In this document: piece by piece, positions 22,705 through 31,737 of the stretch
Numbering within the stretch: the first letter of the stretch is position 1
How the letters are laid out: every line of letters begins with the position of its first letter
Origin: Epithemia pelagica
Taxonomy: Eukaryota > Bacillariophyta > Bacillariophyceae > Surirellales > Surirellaceae
Direction of reading: 5' to 3'
DNA length: 64,000 bases
Assembly: GCA_946965045.2 (NCBI GenBank)
Contig: OX337229.1
Coordinates: forward strand, 186,001 to 250,000
Notes under the pieces: model-generated
The model's database searches: none
What the model was told of the DNA's origin: nothing
What the model saw: the letters and a program-made list of their open reading frames with translations, nothing else
Made by a program: the position numbers and the translations under genes

Positions 22705-23880
22705 CTACCGATTGTTTCGCACAATGCGCAACCTCCGACGAGAGGATTGTTTGGGCATGGTGGTTGTGCGTGTTTGGGGAGTCTGGGCGGCAAAAAAATC
22801 CGCCACCCGCAATGGTACCTTGGAGGTGGTATTGTATCCAATGTGAGCTCGTTGCGTCGAATAGGCAAAGGGTTGGACCATGGCTTGGTACAAGGATTCC
22901 TCTCCCATGTCTCCCAACCCATGAAGAGGAGGATGATTGGTCTGGTCATGATTCGTGATGGTTCGTCCGGGTCGATGCGCCAAGGACCAAAATCGTTCCG
23001 TCAAGGAATAGGTGTAGCGATCAATGACGGCCAATCCCAAGTCGTAATTGGCATGATGCGAATAAGAGGATTCTCCGACGAGGGCACTGCCAATCCACGT
23101 GACATTGGGAATCCTCGACAAGGCATTGCCCAACGAAAAGGCTTGACAGGTATCGGCCACAAACAACAATTGTTGATATTTGCCATGCGAATACAAGAGT
23201 TGCACCACACGGGCCCAATCGGATGCCATGATTTCTTCCACATCTTGAAATTTAAAAAAGGAATCGCCACCATGACCAGTCCAATACACCAAGAGATTGG
23301 ACGTGCGATCCGACTCCAATCGGGGACCTCCCACCACGGGGCCGTTGGCACTGCTGCTGCTACTACTGGTGGCTGTCAAGGCTTGTACCAAGGCTTCAAT
23401 CGTGACATCGTCGCCGCGGTAATCAATTTGCGTCGTGGCATTGAATAAGGAAGGCTTGCTTTGAACCAGCAATTGATTGGCATACAAATTGCGAGCATTG
23501 ACGGCATATTCATCGGCCATCCACAACAAAATATGGTCATCGTCGTAACCGCCCAAATCACGCAAGACTTGATAGATTCTCAAGGCGTTGATCGAGTGAC
23601 GATAATTGAACCAATACCGAGAGGATGATACAATTACGGCCCAATTCTGAGAGGAGGCTGCCGAAGAAGATGCCTGGGCCAGGAACACACGACGATGCAA
23701 GCTCCCAAGCAGAAGGACAATCATCCAGCTCAATCTCGACATTATTCTGATTGATCTTGACATGGATTTCTTGATTCCAGGATGAACTTTCCCGGGTTTG
23801 TCTTTCAATGTACTGCTGCAGGGACGGAAGGACTGCAACGTCGTAGTGGATTGGGAGGCCATGGACAGCATCATCATCAT
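22705..23880 (-). CDS. PIGK: GPI-anchor transamidase catalytic subunit (peptidase C13)
   Basis: A 391-residue protein; starts at Met40 or Met47 are alternatives and would put the hydrophobic signal (LSWMIVLLLGSL) at the N-terminus. The legumain-like catalytic domain is clear: NWAVIVSSSRYWFNYRHSIN, DDHILLWMADE, SNLLVYWTGHGGDSFFKFQD with catalytic His203, LLFVADTCQAFS with Cys245, and GSALVGESSYSHHANYDLG. These match GPI8/PIG-K, which cleaves the C-terminal signal of precursors and attaches GPI in the ER lumen. The yeast and human proteins have a C-terminal membrane segment; here the tail is short and basic instead. The next genes on the same strand code proteins with GPI-type C-termini. Confidence 0.9.
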   Translation of the reverse strand: MMMMLSMASQSTTTLQSFRPCSSTLKDKPGKVHPGIKKSMSRSIRIMSRLSWMIVLLLGSLHRRVFLAQASSSAASSQNWAVIVSSSRYWFNYRHSINALRIYQVLRDLGGYDDDHILLWMADEYAVNARNLYANQLLVQSKPSLFNATTQIDYRGDDVTIEALVQALTATSSSSSSANGPVVGGPRLESDRTSNLLVYWTGHGGDSFFKFQDVEEIMASDWARVVQLLYSHGKYQQLLFVADTCQAFSLGNALSRIPNVTWIGSALVGESSYSHHANYDLGLAVIDRYTYSLTERFWSLAHRPGRTITNHDQTNHPPLHGLGDMGEESLYQAMVQPFAYSTQRAHIGYNTTSKVPLRVADFFAAQTPQTRTTTMPKQSSRRRLRIVRNNR

Positions 23881-24136
23881 GGTTTGGGCTCGATTTCTGA
23901 AATCAGCCTCCGGGTTGGTTTCATTCCCAATAGCTCCATAGTCTACCCATCTGTTACCCCCTAGCTAGCTGGAGGTACTCCTAGCTAGCTACTCCTAGGA
24001 CTAGATCGATACCGCCACTACTCCTAGAAACGTACTCCAAGGGATTCCTGGCCAAGGACATTCGAAATCAAGAGTTGAAAGACTAGAGGGATTCAATGAA
24101 ACAAAAATTATAACTATCCTCCGTGTCTGACTTTTG
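23881..24136. other. Short spacer with CTAGCTAG-type repeats
   Basis: Between 23961 and 24003 the motif ctagctagct occurs twice with tactcctag copies, a small self-complementary cluster. Confidence 0.5.
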
Positions 24137-25408
24137 TTACAAGAGAAGGAATAGAGCCCCCGCAAGCAGTCCGAGACTTGTCGTCGTCGTGGACGGCAGG
24201 ACATTACGGTTGCTGGGAACGGCCGAGGTTTGGTCCGTTCCATACAAAGGAGTCTCATCCATACTAGTATTGGGACAGCAGGGTTCGGGTCGCGCAAAGC
24301 CAAATTCAAAGGTTCCCACCAATAGTACATTCGGTGAGAACAACTCGATGGATTCCAATTGACTGCCAAAGGCGTTGATCTCCGCAGTGCTTCCACCCGC
24401 TTGGACCCGGACAAATTCGGCCGTGGCATGGCTATTCAAGTCCGTCACAAAAGGAGTCAAGGTATGGTCGAAATGAAACGAGGCTGCTTGGAGATTGCGA
24501 AACTCGTACTGGACGGTAAACGAACTCGAGTCATCTTCCGTAAAGAACTGAACCGCCAAGGCGTCGGGTTCGTCTTGTTCCATGGTGGTCAAAATGGTTT
24601 CGTAACTGTCTTGTACGTGTGGTGGTAGTACCGTGTCGTTGTGGTGGGGCACCCATTTGCAAAAGAGTGTGACACGTTCGGTTTGCGGAGGCACTTGTCG
24701 AACATGAGTGGTGGGATCGCATTCGGCAAACTCGTCCTCTGCTGCTGCGGCTCTTGTGGTCGATACCAGAGATCGAAGGAATTGTGGCTGGGAATTGTCA
24801 TTGTCGTCGTCGTCGTCGTCCACCAGTGCACAACAGGGCACCAATTGTTCAAAGCCACTGGAACCGGTCGAAAATTCGGCGGCAATGCCGGTAGCGACAA
24901 TGGCTTGTTGCAACTCGGCCGGAACGGCCCCATAAAAGAAAAAGGGACTGGGCGTGGCCCATTGCGTCAAGGCCGCAAAGACGGAACCAATTTGCGTCAA
25001 GTGAACGGCCAAGGCGTCCGCGTTGCGAAAGGTGTGTCGCACATGATAGGCCACGAGCGTGTCGTCGCGGTAGGCGGCCGGTGCCAAGGTTCCGGGTTCC
25101 GAGTCTTGGAGTTCCTCGACAAGAACCATCAATTCGTCTCGCAAGGCATCCAGGGATGCCACGTCGTGGGCCGTCATGGTGTACGTGACCACAATTACGG
25201 CATCGTCGTCATGACTCTCTTGTTGGTCTTGTTCGTGTTGTTCGAGGGGCGCTTCCAAGGGACAGTTCTGGACCGTGCTGGTTGGAGACTTTTGGTGGTT
25301 GGTGTTGGTGTTGGTGTCGGTGGCCCACACGCACGTGGTATGGAGGAGCAGCCACACGAGGAATACTGTAGTAGTAGTAGTAGTAGGGATGGCACGAAAA
25401 CACTTCAT
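24137..25408 (-). CDS. Secreted ABM-like protein with GPI-type tail, paralogue A
   Basis: The start is the ATG at 25408 (MKCFRAIP), shared in form with two neighbours; 423 residues. A signal peptide (FLVWLLLHTTCVWA) is followed by two domains resembling the antibiotic-biosynthesis-monooxygenase (dimeric alpha/beta barrel) fold. The first has VVTYTMTAHD, GTLAPAAYRDD and YHVRHTFRNADALAVHL. The second begins after the conserved linker ECDPTTHVRQVPP. The C-terminus (STTTTSLGLLAGALFLLL) is Ser/Thr-rich then hydrophobic with no basic end, as in GPI signals. Biochemical activity is unknown. It lies directly upstream of the GPI transamidase gene on the same strand. Confidence 0.78.
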   Translation of the reverse strand: MKCFRAIPTTTTTTVFLVWLLLHTTCVWATDTNTNTNHQKSPTSTVQNCPLEAPLEQHEQDQQESHDDDAVIVVTYTMTAHDVASLDALRDELMVLVEELQDSEPGTLAPAAYRDDTLVAYHVRHTFRNADALAVHLTQIGSVFAALTQWATPSPFFFYGAVPAELQQAIVATGIAAEFSTGSSGFEQLVPCCALVDDDDDDNDNSQPQFLRSLVSTTRAAAAEDEFAECDPTTHVRQVPPQTERVTLFCKWVPHHNDTVLPPHVQDSYETILTTMEQDEPDALAVQFFTEDDSSSFTVQYEFRNLQAASFHFDHTLTPFVTDLNSHATAEFVRVQAGGSTAEINAFGSQLESIELFSPNVLLVGTFEFGFARPEPCCPNTSMDETPLYGTDQTSAVPSNRNVLPSTTTTSLGLLAGALFLLL

Positions 25409-25850
25409 GGTGGCAAGTGGTTCGAGAGTGTGGAATCCAGTCAAGAACGAAAGGTGCTCGTCTTTTTTTAATGACCACAATCTTGGAGGGAGACACAGGA
25501 TAGACCTGGGTATGGTCACCACAACAACCAACACCCATCCTCATCCTCCTCTTATTGGGATCCGCTGCAAAATCTCCAACAGAATGAGAAGCAAGAGACA
25601 AATACAGAACATGATACGATCACATCCGGAACAAAAAAAAGATTCTCTCGCGCGCATCGGCGTGAGTGTGTTAGAGTCTGTCCGCTGTCAGGGATGAGTT
25701 ACCCCGAATGATGGAGTCTGTCCTTCACCCACACTCGCACCCGTAAAATAGTATCTACCCCATAATCCACACCACACACCACATCATCGTTTCACGGTTT
25801 TAGGAGTAGCTGATCAACTCAGCCATCGGTCTACTATACCATGATGAATC
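25409..25850. other. Divergent intergenic region
   Basis: Between the ABM-like gene A (minus) and the NTPase gene (plus). The part next to 25408 is similar to 27897-27938. Confidence 0.5.
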
Positions 25851-27887
25851 ATGGCAGACAACAGGACGAGAGTACTACCGAGTTGGGGAGATGAAGAACT
25901 TTGTCAGCTCGACAAGGGCGGCTTTGAGTTTGACTCGATTGGCTTGCGTGGGCGCGACGAAACGATTGGTGTGATCCAAGGTGTGGTGACCAACTTGTTA
26001 CAACTCGAGGAGCAGCAACAACAAACTCATGGAGCATACACCATTTTGATTGCTTCCGGTCATGTGCGCTCGGGAAAGACTCGAATTGGACAAGAAGTCT
26101 TTCAAATTGTGTCTCAGAGGATGGAACGAAATGCCCTGTACGTGCCAGTGAATCTGGGGAACGGCAACGGGTTTGAGTCGAGGTTTGATGCGCACGTGAC
26201 TCCCGGCGAAGCGCTGGGTGCTCGCATGGTCCATGGCTATTTTGCAACGACAATGGGCCATCTCAAGGCTATCAGCGCGGCCAAAGCGATCGACAGGATA
26301 GTAGGAGAGGGGGAGGGACGTCCACGACGGCCGATTGTGGTGCATGTGGATGAGCACAGTCAATACATTCGTGCGTACGCCAAGTATTTACAATGGCAGT
26401 CCATGGACCGAGATGCCGACGAGGACGATTTCTTGGAACAAGGTCGACAAAAACTTGTCCAAATGCTGGACGCCTTGGTAGCTATTGCCACTGCTCCTGT
26501 GCCAAGCCAACGCCGTACACTCATTGTTGTCCTATCGGGAACATCCTTGGGAGATGTTGTCTCACCACCACCACAAGGCGAGTCCATGTACCAGCTCGTG
26601 CCGTTGAAGCTCCCCGTGCTCAATCCCCACCTGTGCCGTGAACTTGCATGGGAACGCATCAATTGGCAGCTGGAGCGTGTCGCAGCCATGAATCTCAGAA
26701 TCCCAGTGCCGGAAAAGGCCACGGTCGTCCGTTCTCCACTCTTGGAGGTGGCATTGGCGGACACGGGTGGATTGCCTGGTTGGGTCGTAGAACTGGGAGG
26801 ATTGGCGTGCAGTTACCATGTTTACAAGACGGAATCCTACGTCCGTGCCATCCATGACGCTGTCAAACAGTACCTTCCGAAACCAACCAACCCCGAACGA
26901 GTAGAAATATCCGTCTTGGTGGGATTGGCGCGCCCCCCGCTGGTGTGGTCGTCCGAATTACTCCCAGCCGTCGTGGACACCAGTGAGAATGCCCCATCAA
27001 TGTCGGGACGCAAACGAAAGCGTCTTGCCTGGACCGTACAAGATGCTTCCGACAGCGGCAGTGTCAATGTGGTCGAAACAACGAAAGGGGCCGTCGAAGT
27101 CAGGATTCCAGCAGCGGTCATGGCGTCGTACCAGTCCTTTGAACAAATTCGGATCCCCTGCGATATTGACACCATGTGTGGTGTTGTGACAAACAGAACT
27201 GGTTGGACGTGGCAACACTTTCAATCGGCGCACATCTGCTACCTTGCCGCAGTGCTGAACGCCATTGCGGCTACGCACGATCAATTCTGGACGCGCCAAG
27301 GTCACACCGTGACACTGTCCAATCTTCTCTCGAGCGTGTCACCGTCACGCCATGCAATTCTGGAGAAAGTGCTTTCTCCACAAGGTTCGTTTGATGCATT
27401 GAATATCATCAAGGATGGAACGCACTGCATTCCACGGGAAACTGCCACGTCAAGGGTGCACATGGTCAACACGACAGACTTGGATCACATGCACCAGGCC
27501 CTTGCTGGCACTCCAATAATTGACGCTTTTGTCAATTTGAAGCTTTCCGGTGGTGGAGAAAGCTTGGCTGCCGGCACTGCAACGGTGGATGAAAGTACTA
27601 CCCTCTTTCTCCAATACAAGCATGGCACGTTGGAGTCCGAGGCGCTGGTGAAAATTTCGGAAATGAATGACACAGTCACACAACTGGAGACCTATTTATC
27701 GGGATCCGAGAGCAACTGGGGCGGTCGTCCTTGGATTTTCCTCTGGGTCACCAACCGTGCCATTGTCGAGAATGCAACTCCTCATCCAAAGTTGCTCTGG
27801 GTTGGGAAGGACAATCTGATGGACCATGCTCCCTTGATTGGACGACGTGGTCTGATTCCCAAGGAGGACGAACGAATCGATTATTGA
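25851..27887 (+). CDS. Crinkler/RHS-like P-loop NTPase, possible REase-fold C-terminus
   Basis: A 678-residue protein from the ATG at 25851, no introns seen. The P-loop is SGHVRSGKTR (about 69-78). Walker B-like VVHVDEHSQY (163-172) and a VVLSGTSLG strand (~228) follow. A GGLPGWVVELGG segment occurs in the C-terminal part of the NTPase. The last ~150 residues include LFLQYKHG and IFLWVTNR, reminiscent of the restriction-endonuclease-fold domains of Crinkler/RHS proteins. Known members combine an NTPase with a nuclease and occur as effectors or intracellular proteins tied to mobile elements. This one has no secretion signal or LFLAK-type header. The family assignment rests on motif impressions. 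It sits inside an array of ABM-like genes of opposite strand. Confidence 0.6.
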   Translation: MADNRTRVLPSWGDEELCQLDKGGFEFDSIGLRGRDETIGVIQGVVTNLLQLEEQQQQTHGAYTILIASGHVRSGKTRIGQEVFQIVSQRMERNALYVPVNLGNGNGFESRFDAHVTPGEALGARMVHGYFATTMGHLKAISAAKAIDRIVGEGEGRPRRPIVVHVDEHSQYIRAYAKYLQWQSMDRDADEDDFLEQGRQKLVQMLDALVAIATAPVPSQRRTLIVVLSGTSLGDVVSPPPQGESMYQLVPLKLPVLNPHLCRELAWERINWQLERVAAMNLRIPVPEKATVVRSPLLEVALADTGGLPGWVVELGGLACSYHVYKTESYVRAIHDAVKQYLPKPTNPERVEISVLVGLARPPLVWSSELLPAVVDTSENAPSMSGRKRKRLAWTVQDASDSGSVNVVETTKGAVEVRIPAAVMASYQSFEQIRIPCDIDTMCGVVTNRTGWTWQHFQSAHICYLAAVLNAIAATHDQFWTRQGHTVTLSNLLSSVSPSRHAILEKVLSPQGSFDALNIIKDGTHCIPRETATSRVHMVNTTDLDHMHQALAGTPIIDAFVNLKLSGGGESLAAGTATVDESTTLFLQYKHGTLESEALVKISEMNDTVTQLETYLSGSESNWGGRPWIFLWVTNRAIVENATPHPKLLWVGKDNLMDHAPLIGRRGLIPKEDERIDY

Positions 27888-28145
27888 GACCGACACACTT
27901 CATGGTTGCAGTTGGTTCGAGATTGTGGAATTGAACCGCGGGCACCCAAAATAGAAATAGGTCTCCAAGAGAGACTCTAGCAGTATCTCTACCAACGAAT
28001 CGATGCGAAAAAAGAGACACTCCAGTCCGAACGCGCAACTCTTCCCTCTTCTATCTATATACACAAGGATAGATCTTCGGGTAAGCAATCCATGATCAAT
28101 CTAGTAGTGAACGCCGTTCGTGTGTTTTTAGAGATGTAGTTCGTT
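27888..28145 (-). pseudogene. 5' remnant of a fourth ABM-like paralogue
   Basis: On the minus strand FHNLEPTATMKCVGLNN matches the 5' flank and start of gene A (FHTLEPLATMKCFRAIP). The DNA match is cacttcatggt.gca..tggttcgaga.tgtggaat. After MKC and a few codons the sequence runs into the 3' end of the NTPase gene, so only the start and upstream flank survive. Confidence 0.6.
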
Positions 28146-29345
28146 CTACAACACAACGCTGCCGGCAACCACCACCCACCCAAGAAGCACGGCCAGACTC
28201 GCCATTCTTGTGGTTGAATGCGTCGTCGTCGTCGTCCAGGACAGGGATAGCATGGCCCTTGTGGCCGCCGAGTCTTTGTTGTCGTCGTCGGGGCAGCATG
28301 GTTGAGGTGGCGCCAAGCCAAACAAATATTCCGCAAAACTACCGGGCAAATTAAAGGCTTGTGCGCCCGCTCGATACACTTGAATGTCGGCCACGGTTCC
28401 CCCATATTGGACCAAAAACACTTGGGGTGTGGCCAGGTTCAACAAGTCTTGCAATTGGGTCGCTGCCGTATTGGTCAAGTGTAGGAGCGCCGCTGGAATG
28501 GAGGCAAACTCATTGCGGACAAAGACGGAATGATTTTGTGGGTCTCGATAATACCGGACCGACAAGGTTTCCGGTTCACTTTCCTCAATGTGCGCCAAAA
28601 TGTCGTCGTAGGTATCATGAAGTGTTTCGTCCAACGCCGTGTTGGGATTTTGGGCGGTCCATTGGTAAATGGCAAAGACTCGTTCCGGCAAGGCTGGTAC
28701 TTGTCGCACATGATCGGCTGGATCGCATTGCTCGTTGTCGTTGTGGGTGCCATGCAACCATCGGGTGGGCGGTCCTAATCCATTATCATCCTCTGCGTCA
28801 CTATCACAACAGAGCAAGGCTCGTTCCATGCCCTTGTCCAAGGTGGCCCATTCGACCGTCAAGCCCTTACCAGCAATGGCTTGTCGAGCCGTTTCGCTGC
28901 CATCCAAAAGGACAAAGGTTCCAAAGGTGGCAAATTGCATCCACTGGTCGAGTTTGGGCACCACGACCGTGGTAAAGTAGTCCGTCAAGGCCGTGGAATC
29001 GTCAAAGACGGCATGAATCGAAAAGGTCCGCGTCGTTTCATCCAAATACACGGCCAACAGTAGAACGTCATTCTGGTTGGTGTTGGTAGAGTCTTGGGAT
29101 TGTTGTTTTTGTTGTTGTTGTTGTACCATGGCATTCAATTCATTCCGCATGCGGTTTACATTGGTCGTACTGGTGGCAGTCAAACTGTACAAGAGTGTGG
29201 GCATGGGAGGCAAGGGTTCCACGGGCTTTTCTTCAACAAGGCATTCATCGTTGGGATTGGCTCGAACAAGAGTATTAGTGCTAAACACCAACAGCCAAGC
29301 ACCAACCAAGAACCACCACCACCATCGTGTCGTCGTTGTCGTCAT
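28146..29345 (-). CDS. Secreted ABM-like protein with GPI-type tail, paralogue B
   Basis: 399 residues from the ATG at 29345. An N-terminal signal (WWWWFLVGAWLLVFSTNTLVRA) is followed by NDECLVE as in paralogue C, two ABM-like domains joined by EQCDPADHVRQVPALPERV, a PQPCCPDDD segment and a Thr/Ser-rich C-terminus ending in the hydrophobic MASLAVLLGWVVVAGSVVL. A Gln run (QQQQQKQQ) interrupts domain 1. The Cys pairs and linker are shared with paralogues A and C, so disulphides are likely. Function unknown. Confidence 0.78.
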   Translation of the reverse strand: MTTTTTRWWWWFLVGAWLLVFSTNTLVRANPNDECLVEEKPVEPLPPMPTLLYSLTATSTTNVNRMRNELNAMVQQQQQKQQSQDSTNTNQNDVLLLAVYLDETTRTFSIHAVFDDSTALTDYFTTVVVPKLDQWMQFATFGTFVLLDGSETARQAIAGKGLTVEWATLDKGMERALLCCDSDAEDDNGLGPPTRWLHGTHNDNEQCDPADHVRQVPALPERVFAIYQWTAQNPNTALDETLHDTYDDILAHIEESEPETLSVRYYRDPQNHSVFVRNEFASIPAALLHLTNTAATQLQDLLNLATPQVFLVQYGGTVADIQVYRAGAQAFNLPGSFAEYLFGLAPPQPCCPDDDNKDSAATRAMLSLSWTTTTTHSTTRMASLAVLLGWVVVAGSVVL

Positions 29346-30654
29346 ACTGTGGTTCCTCCTCTTGACACACACACACACACCAAAAAAAGCACAAGAAACA
29401 GGAATGAAAAATGAATCATTGAGTGAGAACGAAAGTGCCAAAGAGAGAGAGAGAAACAGAGAGATGTTTGCATCGGTTTGTTTCTCTCGTCTGGAGACAC
29501 ACACACGTTGTTGGCAAGGGTTTTTGGCTGCAAGGTTTGTCGCACGAGAATCATCAGTGACAAGGTCAGATCCAGTTTGGATTATCATTCATACGGGAGC
29601 GGACGTTGGCTTGCTCTTGTGTGTGCGCAGACGAGCCAATGTCATGCAAAACGATCCGTGTGTGCCAAGCAAAGCAAGGAAATCAATCTCGTTTGTTGCC
29701 TCGGCGGCCTGATCCAGACGTAATGTCTCGAGGTTCGGTTGTTTCTCAGTCCTTTTGTTTCTTCTTCTTCTTCTTCGTCCTGTGCCGTGTGTTCTTGTGG
29801 CGTTGCCGTGTGTTCTTTAGTGGCGACACTATTGTCTGGAGCAGGTCGAAGCAACGAAGTGAAGCTCCATGTTCCATTCTCCTCCTCATCATCCTTTTTA
29901 TACCCTCTTACCTTTTGTGTCACTAGAGAATAGCAAGAGATGGAACAAGTGATCTTTTGTTTCTAAGCAAAATGGATCTTCAGAGAGTGAGAAAGTACCA
30001 CAAAAAGAAACAGAGAAGGAGGACTGTGCTTGGATCAGTTTGATTCGGGTCACACCAGAGGCGTTGTTTGCTGCTTGGTAGAGGGTTGGCATCGGCTCGT
30101 CTGGGTATGACCACGCAAGATAACGTTGGCTGCAGAGTATCTGGAACCATCGGAGTACCCATCTTGGTTCCATACTGCAGCGAACGTTCGTGGTTGGTGC
30201 CGAGACGAGACGATGCCAAAACTCTGCCCAGAAAACGCTGTCTTGATGAGGGCTCTATATGCGCACAATCACAGTATCCGTGGACAGTTCCGCAGACTAA
30301 TCTCCGCAAGAGTGGAGCGATCGTCTGGTTCTTGTCTGGTGGGTGTCGGCAAAAGTCTTGGAGCTCCCCAATATTATAATACATTGTGGTTTTGCTCCCT
30401 TTCTTCACCTACCTTGTGTGTGTGTCTGCAATAGCGATATCTTTTGCGAGATTGCGAAAAGATCTCGGTGATCACAGAACTTTTTTATCATCATCATGGA
30501 GCAACTTCCGGGTAAGCTACTCCTACTATGTAAGTAGACTTCGAACCTAAAAGGCTTAAAGGAACAGGAAGGCGAAAGGAAATTCTATTGTAGAAGAAGG
30601 TAGGAATAGCTGGATGTTCCAAGGATGTGTTTCTAGTCTTTTATGATTCTCGTA
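29346..30654. other. Intergenic, no gene seen
   Basis: About 1.3 kb. CA repeats near 29364-29382, GA-rich sequence near 29440-29460 and a TTC run near 29760-29778 are the main features. Frames here are short and without recognisable domains. Confidence 0.5.
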
Positions 30655-31737
30655 TTACAAGGCAAGTGCGGAGGCCACCACAACGGCCGAAAGACTACTG
30701 GCCAAGGTGGTGGCAGTAGCCGTAGCCGCCGATGTCTCGGGGTTGTCGGGCAATTGATCGGGATCGGGACAGCAAACTTGTGGCCGGTCAAAGCCAAAGG
30801 CAAATTGTCCAAACTTGGCGGGCAAACTCAAGGCTTGAGCGCCCAAACGGTAGGCGGTAATTTCGGCCACGGTTCCTCCATGTTGAACAATCAAAATTTC
30901 CGGTGTGGCAATGGTCAACAAGGATTGCAATTCATTCGCGGCCGTTTCCGTCAAGTGAAAGACAGCGGCATCGGTATCGCGGAAATCGTTGCGGACATGA
31001 AAACTATTGGCATTTTCAAAAAAGTGCACCGCCAAGGTATTCTCTTCGGTGCTTTCCATGGTGGCCAAGACGGCATCGTATTTGGTCTTGAGTTCGTCCA
31101 ATTTGCCATCGTTGGGGACCCACTTGTAAAAGACTGTGACAGCCTCGGTGAGGGGAGGCACTTGACGAACATGGTCGTTCGGGTCGCATTCTCCATCATT
31201 GTCGTCCCCGCCATGAAGGACTCGTCGCACTTGGAGTTGCCCGTCGGGCTTGTCACAACAGGGCAAGGCTCGTTCAAAACCCTTGGTAAAGGGGACAAAT
31301 TCGGCCGTAATACCGGCAGTGGCAATGGCTTGTTGTACATCCGCCGGAACGGTGCCATAAACGAAAAAGGTACTGGGCGTGGCCAATTGGACCAAGGTGG
31401 CAAACTTGGGACCCACGGTATTTTCCATGTGCGACGCCAAGGCGGCCGCATCGCGAAAGGTTTCGCGAATGTGAAAGGCCTGGTCGGTCTCATCGACATA
31501 GGCAGCCGCGACCAAGGTACCGTCTTCCTGGGCTTGAATGGCGACCAACATGGCTTCCAATTCGGTCCGCAAGGCGGCCAAGGCCGTGTCGTCGGCCGCG
31601 GTAAAACTGTACGCCACCGTCACTTGAGCCGTGTCAATTTCCACGGGTAGTTCGACCAGGCATTCGTCATTGGCATTGCCCCAAACAACAAGGCTCAGTT
31701 GGCTGAGGAACAACAGCGAGGAAAGAAAACACTTCAT
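30655..31737 (-). CDS. Secreted ABM-like protein with GPI-type tail, paralogue C
   Basis: 360 residues from the ATG at 31737, the cleanest of the three. Signal peptide MKCFLSSLLFLSQLSLVVWG; domain 1 (~35-150) with VTVAYSFTAADDTALAALRT and FHIRETFRDAAALASHM; linker ECDPNDHVRQVPPL; domain 2 (~190-305) with VFYKWVP and FHVRNDFRDTDAAVFHL; VCCPDPD; then a Thr/Ala tail ending SSLSAVVVASALAL, a typical GPI-attachment signal. The His-Val-Arg and aromatic pattern follows ABM-type barrels. Whether it has oxygenase activity is unknown. Confidence 0.8.
   Translation of the reverse strand: MKCFLSSLLFLSQLSLVVWGNANDECLVELPVEIDTAQVTVAYSFTAADDTALAALRTELEAMLVAIQAQEDGTLVAAAYVDETDQAFHIRETFRDAAALASHMENTVGPKFATLVQLATPSTFFVYGTVPADVQQAIATAGITAEFVPFTKGFERALPCCDKPDGQLQVRRVLHGGDDNDGECDPNDHVRQVPPLTEAVTVFYKWVPNDGKLDELKTKYDAVLATMESTEENTLAVHFFENANSFHVRNDFRDTDAAVFHLTETAANELQSLLTIATPEILIVQHGGTVAEITAYRLGAQALSLPAKFGQFAFGFDRPQVCCPDPDQLPDNPETSAATATATTLASSLSAVVVASALAL

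Noticed and set aside
22249-23448. 399-codon plus-strand open frame
   Set aside because: It is antisense to the clear PIG-K gene and has no recognisable domain; codon bias of the sense gene explains the openness.
24641-25471. 276-codon plus-strand open frame
   Set aside because: Antisense to ABM-like paralogue A, whose signal peptide, domains and tail are coherent.
27900-27945. tRNA-like ttcga/ttgaacc arrangement
   Set aside because: No cloverleaf could be drawn, and the sequence is explained as the remnant 5' flank of an ABM-like gene.
30643-31650. 335-codon plus-strand open frame with Gly/Gln-rich sequence
   Set aside because: Antisense to ABM-like paralogue C; no domain and no counterpart outside the sense family.
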